Part shown: in pieces, positions 26,389 to 34,930 of the stretch
How positions within the stretch are numbered: position 1 is the first letter of the stretch
Layout: the number at the start of each line of letters is the position of its first letter
Source: Foliamicus sp965115835
GTDB taxonomy: Bacteria > Pseudomonadota > Gammaproteobacteria > Steroidobacterales > Foliamicaceae
Direction: 5' to 3'
Assembly (NCBI GenBank): GCA_965115835.1
Contig: OZ220471.1
Span: forward strand, 1,426,001 to 1,490,000
Length of the DNA stretch: 64,000 bases
Made by a program: the position numbers and the translations under genes
The notes under the pieces: model-generated
Told to the model about the DNA's origin: nothing
Databases searched by the model: none
Seen by the model: only the letters and a program-made list of their open reading frames with translations

Positions 26389-27149
26389 AACATGCCCCAG
26401 GGGTAGGGCATTTCGGAGTCGACCGCGGCGAGGATCTTGCCCCTGGTGGCGTGATCATCGAGCGCGCCAACGATCAGGCCAGCCAGATCCGAGCGATTGA
26501 TGATGCCTTCCGTTTCGCGGCTTTCGCTCAAATAGCCGTTGCCTGTGGGCGCATCCGAGCGAAGGGCGCCGGGCCGTATGATCGTGTAATCCAGCCCGCT
26601 GGCCGTCAGATGCCCCTCGGCCTGCGTCTTCAGGGGCAGTATCTCGCGCAGGAACATGCGCGCGAGCCAGGGCGCGGCCTTGTAACTGTCGCCCGCTCCG
26701 ATCGAGGTCACCAGCAACATTCGGTCTACTCCCGACTCGACGGCGGCATCGAAAATATGGGCATTGCCCAGGTAGTCCGGCCGCGGGTCGCAGCTGAAGC
26801 AACCGATGGTGGTGATCGCGGCGGTGTATTCGCCGGCCTCGAAGGCGCGCCTCACGGAATCGGGATCCAGCGCGTCGCCCACCACGAACTTCACGCCGAG
26901 AGGTTCCAGCCCGGAGCGGTCCGAACTGGGCCGGACAAATGCCGTGACCCGGTCGCCACGTCCGGCAAGGAGTCTGGCCACCTCCAGGCCGGTGTTGCGT
27001 GTGCCGCCGAACAGAAGGACATGATGGCCGCCCTTGGGCGGCGCATCGGCCGTCATTTCAAAGACGGGATACTGGGTGGTCCTGAACGACAGGATGACGA
27101 GCAGCGCGACCACTGCCAAGGCTGCTAGAATGATGCGTCTCTTTGTCAT
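26385..27149 (-). CDS. Membrane-anchored NmrA-like NAD(P)-binding protein (254 aa)
   Basis: An N-terminal helix (IILAALAVVALLVILSF after KRR) looks like a signal anchor. The rest is an atypical short-chain dehydrogenase of the NmrA group: VLLFGGTRNTGLEVARLL for the nucleotide loop (GGTxxTG instead of GATGxxG), a VVGDALD strand and the DYTIIRPGAL motif. No Ser-x-x-x-Tyr-x-x-x-Lys catalytic set is evident. If the anchor orientation follows the positive-inside rule, the Rossmann domain would face the periplasm, which is unusual. A related protein with a signal peptide is encoded at 30313-31101. Confidence 0.75.
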   Translation of the reverse strand: MTKRRIILAALAVVALLVILSFRTTQYPVFEMTADAPPKGGHHVLLFGGTRNTGLEVARLLAGRGDRVTAFVRPSSDRSGLEPLGVKFVVGDALDPDSVRRAFEAGEYTAAITTIGCFSCDPRPDYLGNAHIFDAAVESGVDRMLLVTSIGAGDSYKAAPWLARMFLREILPLKTQAEGHLTASGLDYTIIRPGALRSDAPTGNGYLSESRETEGIINRSDLAGLIVGALDDHATRGKILAAVDSEMPYPWGMF

Positions 27150-27206
27150 GGATTGCGGATTCTACCTTGCGTTATGGGCCGTCTGGATCCTCTGAGGAAT
27201 TGCGCC

Positions 27207-27446
27207 ATGTCCGATCAGCAAGTCGCCCTGACCCGCATGACTGCCTTGCAACGCCTTTCCGGCGGCGCGGTTGACGACGACCGCCTCGCTGCCGCAAGAA
27301 TGCGGCCCGCGACGATCCCGCGCCGCCCACCATGGGTCCGAACGCCGCCCACCCCGGGGCGCCCGGATCTCGGGAAAACCCGGACCGCTCCCTGGGCTCC
27401 TGCACCCAGCCAGGTTGTGCCACGCACCGCCGCTGGCTTAAGATAA
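27207..27446 (+). CDS. Possible small hypothetical protein (79 aa), doubtful
   Basis: In the 305-base gap between two genes an ATG at 27207 follows GAGGAA at good spacing and opens a frame to 27446. The first 30 residues (MSDQQVALTRMTALQRLSGG...) look protein-like, but the remainder is proline/arginine-rich, as expected of non-coding high-GC sequence. It may be a real short gene, the relic of one, or chance. Nothing else was found in this gap. Confidence 0.25.
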   Translation: MSDQQVALTRMTALQRLSGGAVDDDRLAAARMRPATIPRRPPWVRTPPTPGRPDLGKTRTAPWAPAPSQVVPRTAAGLR

Positions 27447-27454
27447 GGCCTTCC

Positions 27455-27751
27455 ATGGTCGATAACACGAACGCAATCTCCGCCGCCCGGCCGTTCGAGG
27501 TCGTCACGCTGGAGCAAACGACCTCCCCTGACGGCTCGAACGCGGACGGCTGGTATCGCTACGAATTGACTCAGGGCACCACCACCATTACCGGCTACAA
27601 GCAGGGCGCCGCCGAAGAAGTGCGGGAGGAGATTGCCAGCATGGTGTCGCGCCTGAACGAGCGGCGCGCCGGCAAGACCAGCCGCGTTCATCTCACGCGC
27701 ATCGGACGCAAGAGCCAGCAGCGTGCGCAGGCGTCCGGCAGCAACAACTGA
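27455..27751 (+). CDS. Small conserved-looking hypothetical protein (98 aa)
   Basis: ATG 27455 with AAGG upstream. The protein has a beta-rich N-terminal half (FEVVTLEQTTSPDGSNADGWYRYEL) and a predicted amphipathic helix with EEVREEIASMVSRLNER. The C-terminus is basic (RIGRKSQQR), perhaps contacting nucleic acid. No family is recognised. It lies 63 bases before the HMG-CoA lyase gene on the same strand and may be co-transcribed with it. Confidence 0.6.
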   Translation: MVDNTNAISAARPFEVVTLEQTTSPDGSNADGWYRYELTQGTTTITGYKQGAAEEVREEIASMVSRLNERRAGKTSRVHLTRIGRKSQQRAQASGSNN

Positions 27752-27814
27752 CATCACATCAGGGCGCGGCGGCGGCCAGGCCCGTTGTGCGCCAATCGGC
27801 AGGGGCGAAGAGCG

Positions 27815-28753
27815 GTGAGTGTTGACGTGCTCGTAAGCGAAGTGGGGCCGCGCGACGGCCTGCAGAGCCTCAAGGCGATCATGCCCACCGAGGCCAAGAA
27901 AGCCTGGATCAAGGCTGAGGCCGCCGCAGGCGTGCGCGAAATCGAAGTGGGTTCCTTCGTCCCTCCCAAACTGCTGCCGCAGATGGCCGACTGCGAGGAA
28001 CTGGTGCGTTACGCGGTGACCATCCCCGGTTTGCAGGTCACCACGCTGGCGCCCAATCTCAAGGGCGTGGAGCGCGCGGTTGCGGCCGGCGCACACAAGG
28101 TGAGCATCCCGGTCTCCGCCAGCGAGACGCACAGCCGCGCCAATGTCCGCAAGAATCACGCCGAAATGCTGGAGGAGATCCGGCGGATCGTGGCCATGCT
28201 CGGCGAACTTCCCGAGAACCGCCGTCCGATCTTCGAGGCGGGTATCGCCACAGCCTTCGGATGCACCATGGAAGGCCCCGTGCCCGAGGGTCTGGTGCTG
28301 AAGCTGGCCAATGTGCTGGTGGAAGCGGGTTGCCGGGAGGTGGGCCTGTCGGACACCACCGGCTACGCCAATCCCGCCCAGGTGCGCCGGCTGGTGCGTC
28401 TGGCGCGCGCCGAAATCGGCGCAGAGAAGCTCACCGGGGTGCACCTTCACAACACGCGCGGCCTGGGGCTGGCGAACGCCATGGCAGCGCTGGAAGAAGG
28501 CGTCACCACGCTGGACAGTTCGCTGGGCGGCATCGGTGGGTGCCCGTTCGCGCCCGGCGCCAGCGGCAACATCGTCACCGAGGATCTGGTATTCATGCTG
28601 GAGTCGATGGGACTGGACACGGGCATCAACCTCGACCGTCTGCTCAAGGTGCGGGACGTGGTCCATGACGCGCTGCCAGACACCGAGATGTACGGCTTCA
28701 CCCCGGAAGCCGGGCTGCCCCTGGGTTTTCATCCCGGCTGGGGAACGGCCTGA
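27815..28753 (+). CDS. Hydroxymethylglutaryl-CoA lyase
   Basis: 312 residues of the DRE-TIM metallolyase fold. EVGPRDGLQ supplies the catalytic Arg-Asp, VHLHNTRGLGLANAM the metal-binding His-x-His, and SLGGIGGCPFAPGASGN is the HMG-CoA lyase signature with the active-site cysteine. It cleaves HMG-CoA to acetoacetate and acetyl-CoA, the last step of leucine breakdown. Start GTG 27815 matches the family N-terminus. The pterin dehydratase gene begins 4 bases after its stop. No other leucine-degradation gene is in the window. Confidence 0.93.
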   Translation: MSVDVLVSEVGPRDGLQSLKAIMPTEAKKAWIKAEAAAGVREIEVGSFVPPKLLPQMADCEELVRYAVTIPGLQVTTLAPNLKGVERAVAAGAHKVSIPVSASETHSRANVRKNHAEMLEEIRRIVAMLGELPENRRPIFEAGIATAFGCTMEGPVPEGLVLKLANVLVEAGCREVGLSDTTGYANPAQVRRLVRLARAEIGAEKLTGVHLHNTRGLGLANAMAALEEGVTTLDSSLGGIGGCPFAPGASGNIVTEDLVFMLESMGLDTGINLDRLLKVRDVVHDALPDTEMYGFTPEAGLPLGFHPGWGTA

Positions 28754-28757
28754 CCCC

Positions 28758-29048
28758 ATGGCTGAATTGCTCTCGGCGAAAGAGGTCGCAGCAAGGCTGG
28801 AAGGCCTGCCAGGCTGGAGTCTGGACGGCGGCAAGCTCCACCGCTGCTTCCGCTTCGCGGACTTCCGCAGGGCGTTCGCCTTCATGTCGGGCGCGGCCCT
28901 GGCGGCCGAACGCTTCGATCATCATCCCGAATGGTCCAATGTGTGGTCGAAGGTGGATGTACGCCTGAGCACCCACGAGGCCGGCGGCATTACCGAACTC
29001 GATTTTCGGCTGGCGCAAGCCATGAGTGAGCTGGCCGAAGCGCCGTGA
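28758..29048 (+). CDS. phhB: Pterin-4a-carbinolamine dehydratase
   Basis: 96 residues with the full family motif: FDHHPEWSNVWSKVDVRLSTHEAGGITELD, in pieces HHPEW, TH and GGxTxLD. It dehydrates 4a-hydroxytetrahydropterin formed by aromatic amino-acid hydroxylases, or acts as a molybdopterin-related dehydratase in some bacteria. No phenylalanine hydroxylase gene is adjacent. The gene follows HMG-CoA lyase by 4 bases, so both lie in one operon joining amino-acid catabolic functions. Confidence 0.92.
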   Translation: MAELLSAKEVAARLEGLPGWSLDGGKLHRCFRFADFRRAFAFMSGAALAAERFDHHPEWSNVWSKVDVRLSTHEAGGITELDFRLAQAMSELAEAP

Positions 29049-29160
29049 GAGGCGCACACAAGCGCGGGGGCGCTGCGCCTTGCGAGGCGCCGGGCACAAG
29101 GAACATGACGGCGACCCGCCAGACATTCGCCGCCCGGGCCGGTTTCAGGGTCTCGACGCA

Positions 29161-30183
29161 ATGAGCGGCAACAACCTCGTCACGCTGACCGGAATCACTA
29201 CCACCGGCACGCCCCACCTGGGCAATTACGTGGGCGCCATCCGGCAGGCGGTGGAAGCCAGCCGCAGCGCGCCCGCCGGATGCAGCTTCTTCTTCCTGGC
29301 CGATCTTCATGCGCTGGCGAAGAACCGGGATGCCGGCGAACTGGCGCAGTCCAGCCTGGAAGTGGCCGCCGCGTGGCTGGCGGCGGGTCTGGACACCGGT
29401 AACGCGGTGTTCTACCGGCAGTCGGACATTGCGGAAATTCCCGAACTGACCTGGATCCTCGCCACCCTGACGGCCAAGGGCCTGATGAACCGCTCGCACG
29501 CCTACAAGGCCGCGAACGACGCGAACCGGGAGGCCGGCATGGCGGACTTGGACCGCGGGGTCACGATGGGGCTTTTCTGCTACCCCATCCTGATGGCCGC
29601 CGACATCCTCATGTTCAAGGCCAACCGGGTCCCCGTGGGCAAGGACCAGCGCCAGCATGTGGAGATGGCCCGCGACATCGCCCAGCGCTTCAACCATCAT
29701 TACGGTCCGTTGCTTACCGTGCCGGAGGCGGACATCGACGAGCGCCGCGCGGTGCTGGTGGGCCCCGACGGCCGCAAGATGTCCAAGAGTTACGGCAACA
29801 TCATCCCGCTTTTCTGCCCTGCGAACAGGCTGCGCCAGTACATCATGCGAACAAGAACCAACTCGCAGGCGCCCGGCGAACCCAAGGACCCGGATGACAG
29901 CCTGCTGTTCGACATGTACCGCTCGGTGGCCAGCCCGGAAGAAACCGCCGCGATGCGCGAGCGCTACGCGGCCGGCATAGGCTGGGCGGAGATGAAGAAC
30001 GAATTGTTCGAATATCTCGACGCCCTGCTGGCGCCGGGACGCGCGGAATACGAGCGCCTGCTGGCCAATCCGGGCGATATCAAGGCCGAACTCAAGCGCG
30101 GAGCGGAGCGCGCGCGGCGCATCAGCGCCCCCCTGATGCGCGATATTCGCGCGGCCGTGGGACTTCGTCCGCTGCGCTCCTGA
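29161..30183 (+). CDS. trpS: Tryptophanyl-tRNA synthetase
   Basis: 340 residues, class I. The HIGH-type motif appears as TGTPHLGNYVGA and the KMSKS loop as DGRKMSKSYGN. PVGKDQRQHVEMARDIA is the conserved ATP/tryptophan-pocket segment. ATG 29161 starts directly before the conserved VTLTGITTTG; an upstream in-frame region continues into the previous gene and is not needed. The short spacing to phhB suggests readthrough. The protein is slightly longer than E. coli TrpS (334). Confidence 0.96.
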   Translation: MSGNNLVTLTGITTTGTPHLGNYVGAIRQAVEASRSAPAGCSFFFLADLHALAKNRDAGELAQSSLEVAAAWLAAGLDTGNAVFYRQSDIAEIPELTWILATLTAKGLMNRSHAYKAANDANREAGMADLDRGVTMGLFCYPILMAADILMFKANRVPVGKDQRQHVEMARDIAQRFNHHYGPLLTVPEADIDERRAVLVGPDGRKMSKSYGNIIPLFCPANRLRQYIMRTRTNSQAPGEPKDPDDSLLFDMYRSVASPEETAAMRERYAAGIGWAEMKNELFEYLDALLAPGRAEYERLLANPGDIKAELKRGAERARRISAPLMRDIRAAVGLRPLRS

Positions 30184-30312
30184 CAGCAACGCATTCGACC
30201 GGACGGCGAATGCGGCTTGCAGGGCTGCGGAGGGCGATTTGCCGAGCCTTCGTTTGCGCAAACGCAGGATTGGTTAAGATACGCGCCCCAGAAAACTTCG
30301 GAGACTTCAATC

Positions 30313-31101
30313 ATGCGCAAACTCGGACTCCTGCCCGGCCTTGTAACAACCGCCCTGCTTATGGCCGCATTCCAGCAAGGCGGCGCCGCGCCGGCAGAGG
30401 CGGCTGGCGCGGCCGGGGATTCCAGGCCGCTGGTGCTCGTGGCCGGCGCCACAGGCAGGACAGGGGCGCTGGTGGTGGCCGAACTTCAGCGGCGCGGCTA
30501 CCCGGTGCGCGCCTTTGTGCGCAACACGGCCAAGGCGGCCGAGCGCCTGGGAACCGAGGTGGAGGCCGTGGCCGGAGACCTCAAGGACCCGGCCAGCATC
30601 GCCGCAGCGCTTGACGGCGTGGGCGCGGTCATCAATGCCGCGGGCGCCAGTGGCGGCGGCGCGGACAACACGCCCGAGAAAGTCGATTTCGAGGGCGCCC
30701 GCAACCTGGCCGAGGCGGCCCATGCGGCCGGAGTGAACCAGTACGTGCTGGTGTCCTCGCGCGGCGTGACCGTGGACGATCATCCCCTCAACCGCATGTT
30801 CAACAATGTGCTGATCTGGAAGCGCAGGGGCGAGGAAGCCGTCGCGGCCAGCGGCATTGACTATACGATCGTGCGGCCGGGGGAGCTGAACGACGAACCG
30901 GGCGGCCGGCAGACGATCGTGTTCGAGCAGGGCGATTCCCGCGCGCAAGGCATTTTCATTCCCCGGGCGGATGTGGCGCGGGTTTGCGTGGCCGCGCTGG
31001 AACACGACGCGGCGCGCAACAAGACATTCGAGATTCACGTCGTGGACGGCGCGCCGCAAGCGGACCTCGGCGCGGACTTCCAGACGCTGTCCGGTTCCTG
31101 A
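30313..31101 (+). CDS. Exported NmrA-like NAD(P)-binding protein (262 aa)
   Basis: ATG 30313 with GGAGA upstream begins a signal peptide (LGLLPGLVTTALLMAAFQQGGAA) followed by an alanine-rich linker. The domain that follows is a classic NmrA/atypical SDR: VLVAGATGRTGALVVAEL nucleotide loop, VAGDLKD, VINAAGA, LVSSRGV and DYTIVRPGEL. It resembles the anchored protein at 26385-27149. A pyridine-nucleotide fold outside the cytoplasm is unusual because free NAD(P)H is absent there. Either the leader is not cleaved or the cofactor is bound before export. The kinase gene follows 70 bases downstream. Confidence 0.75.
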   Translation: MRKLGLLPGLVTTALLMAAFQQGGAAPAEAAGAAGDSRPLVLVAGATGRTGALVVAELQRRGYPVRAFVRNTAKAAERLGTEVEAVAGDLKDPASIAAALDGVGAVINAAGASGGGADNTPEKVDFEGARNLAEAAHAAGVNQYVLVSSRGVTVDDHPLNRMFNNVLIWKRRGEEAVAASGIDYTIVRPGELNDEPGGRQTIVFEQGDSRAQGIFIPRADVARVCVAALEHDAARNKTFEIHVVDGAPQADLGADFQTLSGS

Positions 31102-31171
31102 TCTTCGGGCGGCGCAACCGGCCTCATCGCAGAAATCGAGCTTTGTGCAAGCGCAAGGGAGCCAAAAGACG

Positions 31172-32146
31172 GTGGTCTGCGGCTCGCTGGCCTATGACAA
31201 CATCATGGTGTTCCGGGGACGCTTCGGCGATCACATCCTCCCCGACAAGCTGCATATCCTCAATGTGGCCTTCGAGGTTCCCCGGTTCCGCCGCGAGTTC
31301 GGCGGCTGCGCCGGAAACATCGCCTATAACCTGGCGCTGCTGGGCGACCATCCGCTGACGCTGGCGAGCGCGGGCAACGACTTCGCCGCCTATCGCGCCC
31401 GCATGGAGGGTATGGGCCTGGACACTGCCCTGATCAGCGAATTGCCCGACCGGCTTACCGCGCAGGCCTACATCATCACCGATGCGGACAACAACCAGAT
31501 CACCGCGTTTCACCCCGGCGCCATGGAGCATGCGCACTGTCAGGCGTTGCCCGGCGACACCGGTGCGGCGCTGGGGCTCATCTCACCCGACGGCCGCCAG
31601 GCCATGCTGGAACACGCCCGGCAGATGCATGAGGCGGGCCTGCCGTTCCTGTTCGACCCGGGACAGGCCCTGCCGAAGTTCAGCGGCGCCGAGCTCCGGG
31701 AGCTGGTGCGCATGTCGAGCTGGGTAGCGGTCAACAGCTACGAGGCCGAAATGCTGCTGCGCCACACCGGCTGGGACCACGAAACCTTGTGCCGCGAAAC
31801 CGGCGCCTTCATCGTGACCGGGGGGAACCGCGGCGCCCGGGTGTACCATTCCGGAACCTGCGACTCCATCCCCCCCGCAACGGTGAAGGAAGTGGCCGAC
31901 CCCACCGGCTGCGGCGACGCCTTTCGGGCCGGCCTGGCATTCGGTATCGTGCGAAAGTGGAGCTGGGGCGACACCGGACGGTTGGCGGCCCTGCTGGGCG
32001 CCGTCAAGGCCGGGAGCGCCGGCACCCAAAACCATCATTTCGAGCGCGGGTCGCTCGAAGAAAAATTCAAGGAGAACTACGGCTATGAGATCGATCTTGG
32101 CGACTGTATCGCTGCTGATCTGCCTGAGCGTTCAGGCCCAGGATAA
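31172..32146 (+). CDS. PfkB-family carbohydrate/adenosine kinase (324 aa)
   Basis: Ribokinase-fold kinase with the N-terminal CGSLAYDNIM, HILNVAFEVPRFRREFGGCAGNIAYNLALLG, and the C-terminal anion-hole motif DPTGCGDAFRAGLAFG containing the catalytic aspartate. The signature with GGCAGNIAYN is that of bacterial adenosine kinase-like proteins, which phosphorylate adenosine or a related nucleoside or sugar with ATP. Start GTG 31172 has AAGGGAG ten bases upstream; a GTG at 31145 is the alternative. The last 62 bases overlap the next gene in another frame, an unusually long overlap. Confidence 0.88.
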   Translation: MVCGSLAYDNIMVFRGRFGDHILPDKLHILNVAFEVPRFRREFGGCAGNIAYNLALLGDHPLTLASAGNDFAAYRARMEGMGLDTALISELPDRLTAQAYIITDADNNQITAFHPGAMEHAHCQALPGDTGAALGLISPDGRQAMLEHARQMHEAGLPFLFDPGQALPKFSGAELRELVRMSSWVAVNSYEAEMLLRHTGWDHETLCRETGAFIVTGGNRGARVYHSGTCDSIPPATVKEVADPTGCGDAFRAGLAFGIVRKWSWGDTGRLAALLGAVKAGSAGTQNHHFERGSLEEKFKENYGYEIDLGDCIAADLPERSGPG

Positions 32147-34916
32147 CGAGGCGGCCTGGCGGGAAACGCTGGAACGGATACGACCGTCGGTGGTATCGAT
32201 TCGCGTCAACAAGACGCGCCCCTTCGATACGGAACCCAATACGCTGCTGGACGGCACCGGCTTCGTGGTGGACGCCGGGCAGGGCATCATCCTCACCAAC
32301 CGCCATATCGTTTCCACGGGCCCCGTTCGCGGCGAAGCGCTGTTTGCGAACCAGGAGGAAATCGGATTGGAGCGCGTATATGCCGACCCCGTGCATGATT
32401 TCGGCTTCTTTCGCTACAATCCCTCCGACTTGCGTCACATCCGGCCCGAGGGCCTGGAACTGGCTCCCGAAGCCGCCCGGCTGGGGCGCGAGATTCGCGT
32501 GGTGGGCAACGATGCGGGCGAGCGATTCTCGATTCTCGCCGGCACAATCGCCCGGCTGGACCGCACGGCGCCCGACTACGGCTTCGGGCGCTACAACGAC
32601 TTCAATACCTTCTATATCCAGGCGGCATCCGGCACTTCGGGAGGATCGTCGGGCAGTCCGGTCATCGATATTCAGGGCCGCGCGGTCGCGTTGAATGCAG
32701 GCGGGCAGGTTCGCGCCGCAAGCAGCTACTTCCTGCCTCTGGACCGGGTGCAGCGGGCGCTGGAACTCATCCGCAAGGGTCAGCCGGCGCCCCGGGGCGG
32801 CCTGCTGACCACCTTCGAGCAACTGCCCTACGACGAATTGCGGCGCCTGGGCCTGACAGAGGAATCCGAGGCGGATGCGCGCGCCTCGTTTCCGCACAGC
32901 GCCGGACTGCTGGTGGTGCGTTCGACGCTCAAGGGGTCGGCGGCGTCGGAACAGCTCAAGCCCGGTGACATCCTGCTGCGATTGCAGCACGAGCAGTTCC
33001 CCGACTTCGTTCGCATGGAAAGCGTACTCGACGAAAGCGTGGGCAAGACGATCACGCTGACCATCGAGCGCCAGGGAAACATGCTCCAGTTGCCTTTGGT
33101 CGTGAGCAACCTGCATGAAGTAACGCCTTCCGAGTACGTTTCCTTCGGCGGCGCCTTCCTGCACCAGACCTCCTACCAGCAGGCCCGCCACTTCAACGTG
33201 CCGCTCGACACCATCTATGTGGCGCAAACCGGATACATGCTCGGCCTGGCCTCGGTCGAGCACGGCTCCATCATTCGGGAAATCAACGGGCATCCGCTTG
33301 CATCCCTGGATGATGTGGAAAAGGCGCTGGCCGAGCTCGGTCACAACGATGTGGCGCAAATCCGCTACAGCACTCCGCGCAATCCGCGCGCCAACCAGTT
33401 GCGCAGCGTGCGCACCGGGCGGCGCTGGTTTGCGGCGGAGCGCTGTTGGCAGAACAACGGCGGCCAGGACTGGTCCTGTCGCGAACTACCGCCCGCGCCC
33501 GAGGCGGACCCGCCCGAAGCGCGCAGAACCCAGCCCCGCGATTTCGAAGATCCCAGGCTGCGCCGGATCGCGCCCTCGCTGGTGCATGTGCGCTACGACA
33601 TGCCCTACATCGTGTCCGCGGTAAACGGGCGACACTACTACGGGGCCGGGCTTGTCGTGGACGCGGAACGGGGCTGGGTGGTCGTGGATCGCAATACGGC
33701 TCCGGAAGCCATTGGCGATGCGGTGCTGACCATCAACGGTACGCTGGAGGTCACCGCCGAAGTGGCCCATATCCACCCGGTGCACAATCTCGCCCTGCTG
33801 AAATACGATCCGGCGAGGCTCGGCGACACGCCGATCAAGGCCGCCACCTTTGCTCCGCGCGCGCCCAGGGCTGGCGAGGAGATCTTTCTGGCCGGCTTCC
33901 GCCCCGATCTCGAACCAGTCATCCGCTCCTACGAGGCGGGCGATCTGAAGCTCATCGATGTGCTGCCGTCCAATTTCGGCGCCTTTCGCGAGTCCAACCT
34001 TGAAATCCTGGAGGTGGATAACGCCGACCAGCAGATCTCCGGAGTACTGCTCGACTCGAAGGGACGGGTGAGCGCCTTGTGGAGCAGTTTCGCCAGCGGG
34101 TCGGGCAACCGCACTGACCAATTCCCGGGAGGGCTTCCCATCAAGCATGTGGAAGTGATGCTGGATCACCTGAGACGCGAGGTTCCGTGGCGGTCTCTGG
34201 AGGTGCTGTGGCAGCGCACTCCCCTGAGCGTGGCCCTGCGCTACGGCTTGCCGGAAACATGGCGGACCCGGGTGGAGGCGCACGACCGGGAACGCCGCCA
34301 GATGCTGAGCGTTTCCCGCACGGTCGCCGGCAGTCCCGCCGCCGCGGCAGTGCGACCGGGCGACCTGCTGCTTGCGATCAACGGGCGTCTGGCCACCCGA
34401 CCGCAGGAAGTCGAACGCGCCGTTGCCGGACAGGCCGAAGCCGAAGTTGTGGTCTGGCGCAACGGGGAAGAAGTGGCGCTGGCGGTCGATACGGTGGAGC
34501 TCGGCTGGAACGGACTGCGCGAAGTGCTGTTCTGGGCCGGCGCCCTGGTGCAAGATCCGCAAAGGGGCATGGCCGCCCAGTTGGCGATCCGGCCCCAGGG
34601 AGTGACCATTCAGCACTACACCTACGGCTCCCCGGCACACCGCTACCTGATGCCGGCCCGCTTCTTGCAGATCACGAGCGTCAACGGCATTCCAACCGGC
34701 AGTCTGGACGCGTTCGCGGCCATGCTGATGCGCTCCGGGGGCGAGCGGATCCTGCGCATCGAGGGCCTCATCCCCACCGGCGCCACCCGGGTCGCCACAA
34801 TCAAGCTGGATCCGCACTATTGGCCCAGTTCCCGCCTGCAGCACACGGACGACGGCTGGAAGCGCTCGGCCCTGGAGGAGTGGGCGGCAGCGGCAAACAG
34901 CCGCTCGCATCCCTGA
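32085..34916 (+). CDS. Two-repeat HtrA/DegP-like protease with PDZ domains, Nma111-type (943 aa)
   Basis: A signal peptide (ILATVSLLICLSVQAQ) leads to a first trypsin-like domain with an intact triad: His74 in TNRHIV, Asp105 in DPVHDFGFF and Ser189 in GGSSGSPVI. PDZ-like segments follow (SAASEQLKPGDILLRL; GSIIREINGHPL). From about residue 495 a second protease-like domain appears whose triad positions are replaced (VVDRNTAP, HPVHNLALLKYDP, and no Gly-x-Ser-Gly serine), then more PDZ segments (AAAVRPGDLLLAINGRL). Active first repeat plus dead second repeat with HP-x-HN is the layout of eukaryotic Nma111. Presumably a periplasmic quality-control protease. The start codon lies inside the kinase gene. 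Confidence 0.88.
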   Translation: MRSILATVSLLICLSVQAQDNEAAWRETLERIRPSVVSIRVNKTRPFDTEPNTLLDGTGFVVDAGQGIILTNRHIVSTGPVRGEALFANQEEIGLERVYADPVHDFGFFRYNPSDLRHIRPEGLELAPEAARLGREIRVVGNDAGERFSILAGTIARLDRTAPDYGFGRYNDFNTFYIQAASGTSGGSSGSPVIDIQGRAVALNAGGQVRAASSYFLPLDRVQRALELIRKGQPAPRGGLLTTFEQLPYDELRRLGLTEESEADARASFPHSAGLLVVRSTLKGSAASEQLKPGDILLRLQHEQFPDFVRMESVLDESVGKTITLTIERQGNMLQLPLVVSNLHEVTPSEYVSFGGAFLHQTSYQQARHFNVPLDTIYVAQTGYMLGLASVEHGSIIREINGHPLASLDDVEKALAELGHNDVAQIRYSTPRNPRANQLRSVRTGRRWFAAERCWQNNGGQDWSCRELPPAPEADPPEARRTQPRDFEDPRLRRIAPSLVHVRYDMPYIVSAVNGRHYYGAGLVVDAERGWVVVDRNTAPEAIGDAVLTINGTLEVTAEVAHIHPVHNLALLKYDPARLGDTPIKAATFAPRAPRAGEEIFLAGFRPDLEPVIRSYEAGDLKLIDVLPSNFGAFRESNLEILEVDNADQQISGVLLDSKGRVSALWSSFASGSGNRTDQFPGGLPIKHVEVMLDHLRREVPWRSLEVLWQRTPLSVALRYGLPETWRTRVEAHDRERRQMLSVSRTVAGSPAAAAVRPGDLLLAINGRLATRPQEVERAVAGQAEAEVVVWRNGEEVALAVDTVELGWNGLREVLFWAGALVQDPQRGMAAQLAIRPQGVTIQHYTYGSPAHRYLMPARFLQITSVNGIPTGSLDAFAAMLMRSGGERILRIEGLIPTGATRVATIKLDPHYWPSSRLQHTDDGWKRSALEEWAAAANSRSHP

Positions 34917-34930
34917 GCGGCGAGGGCGGG

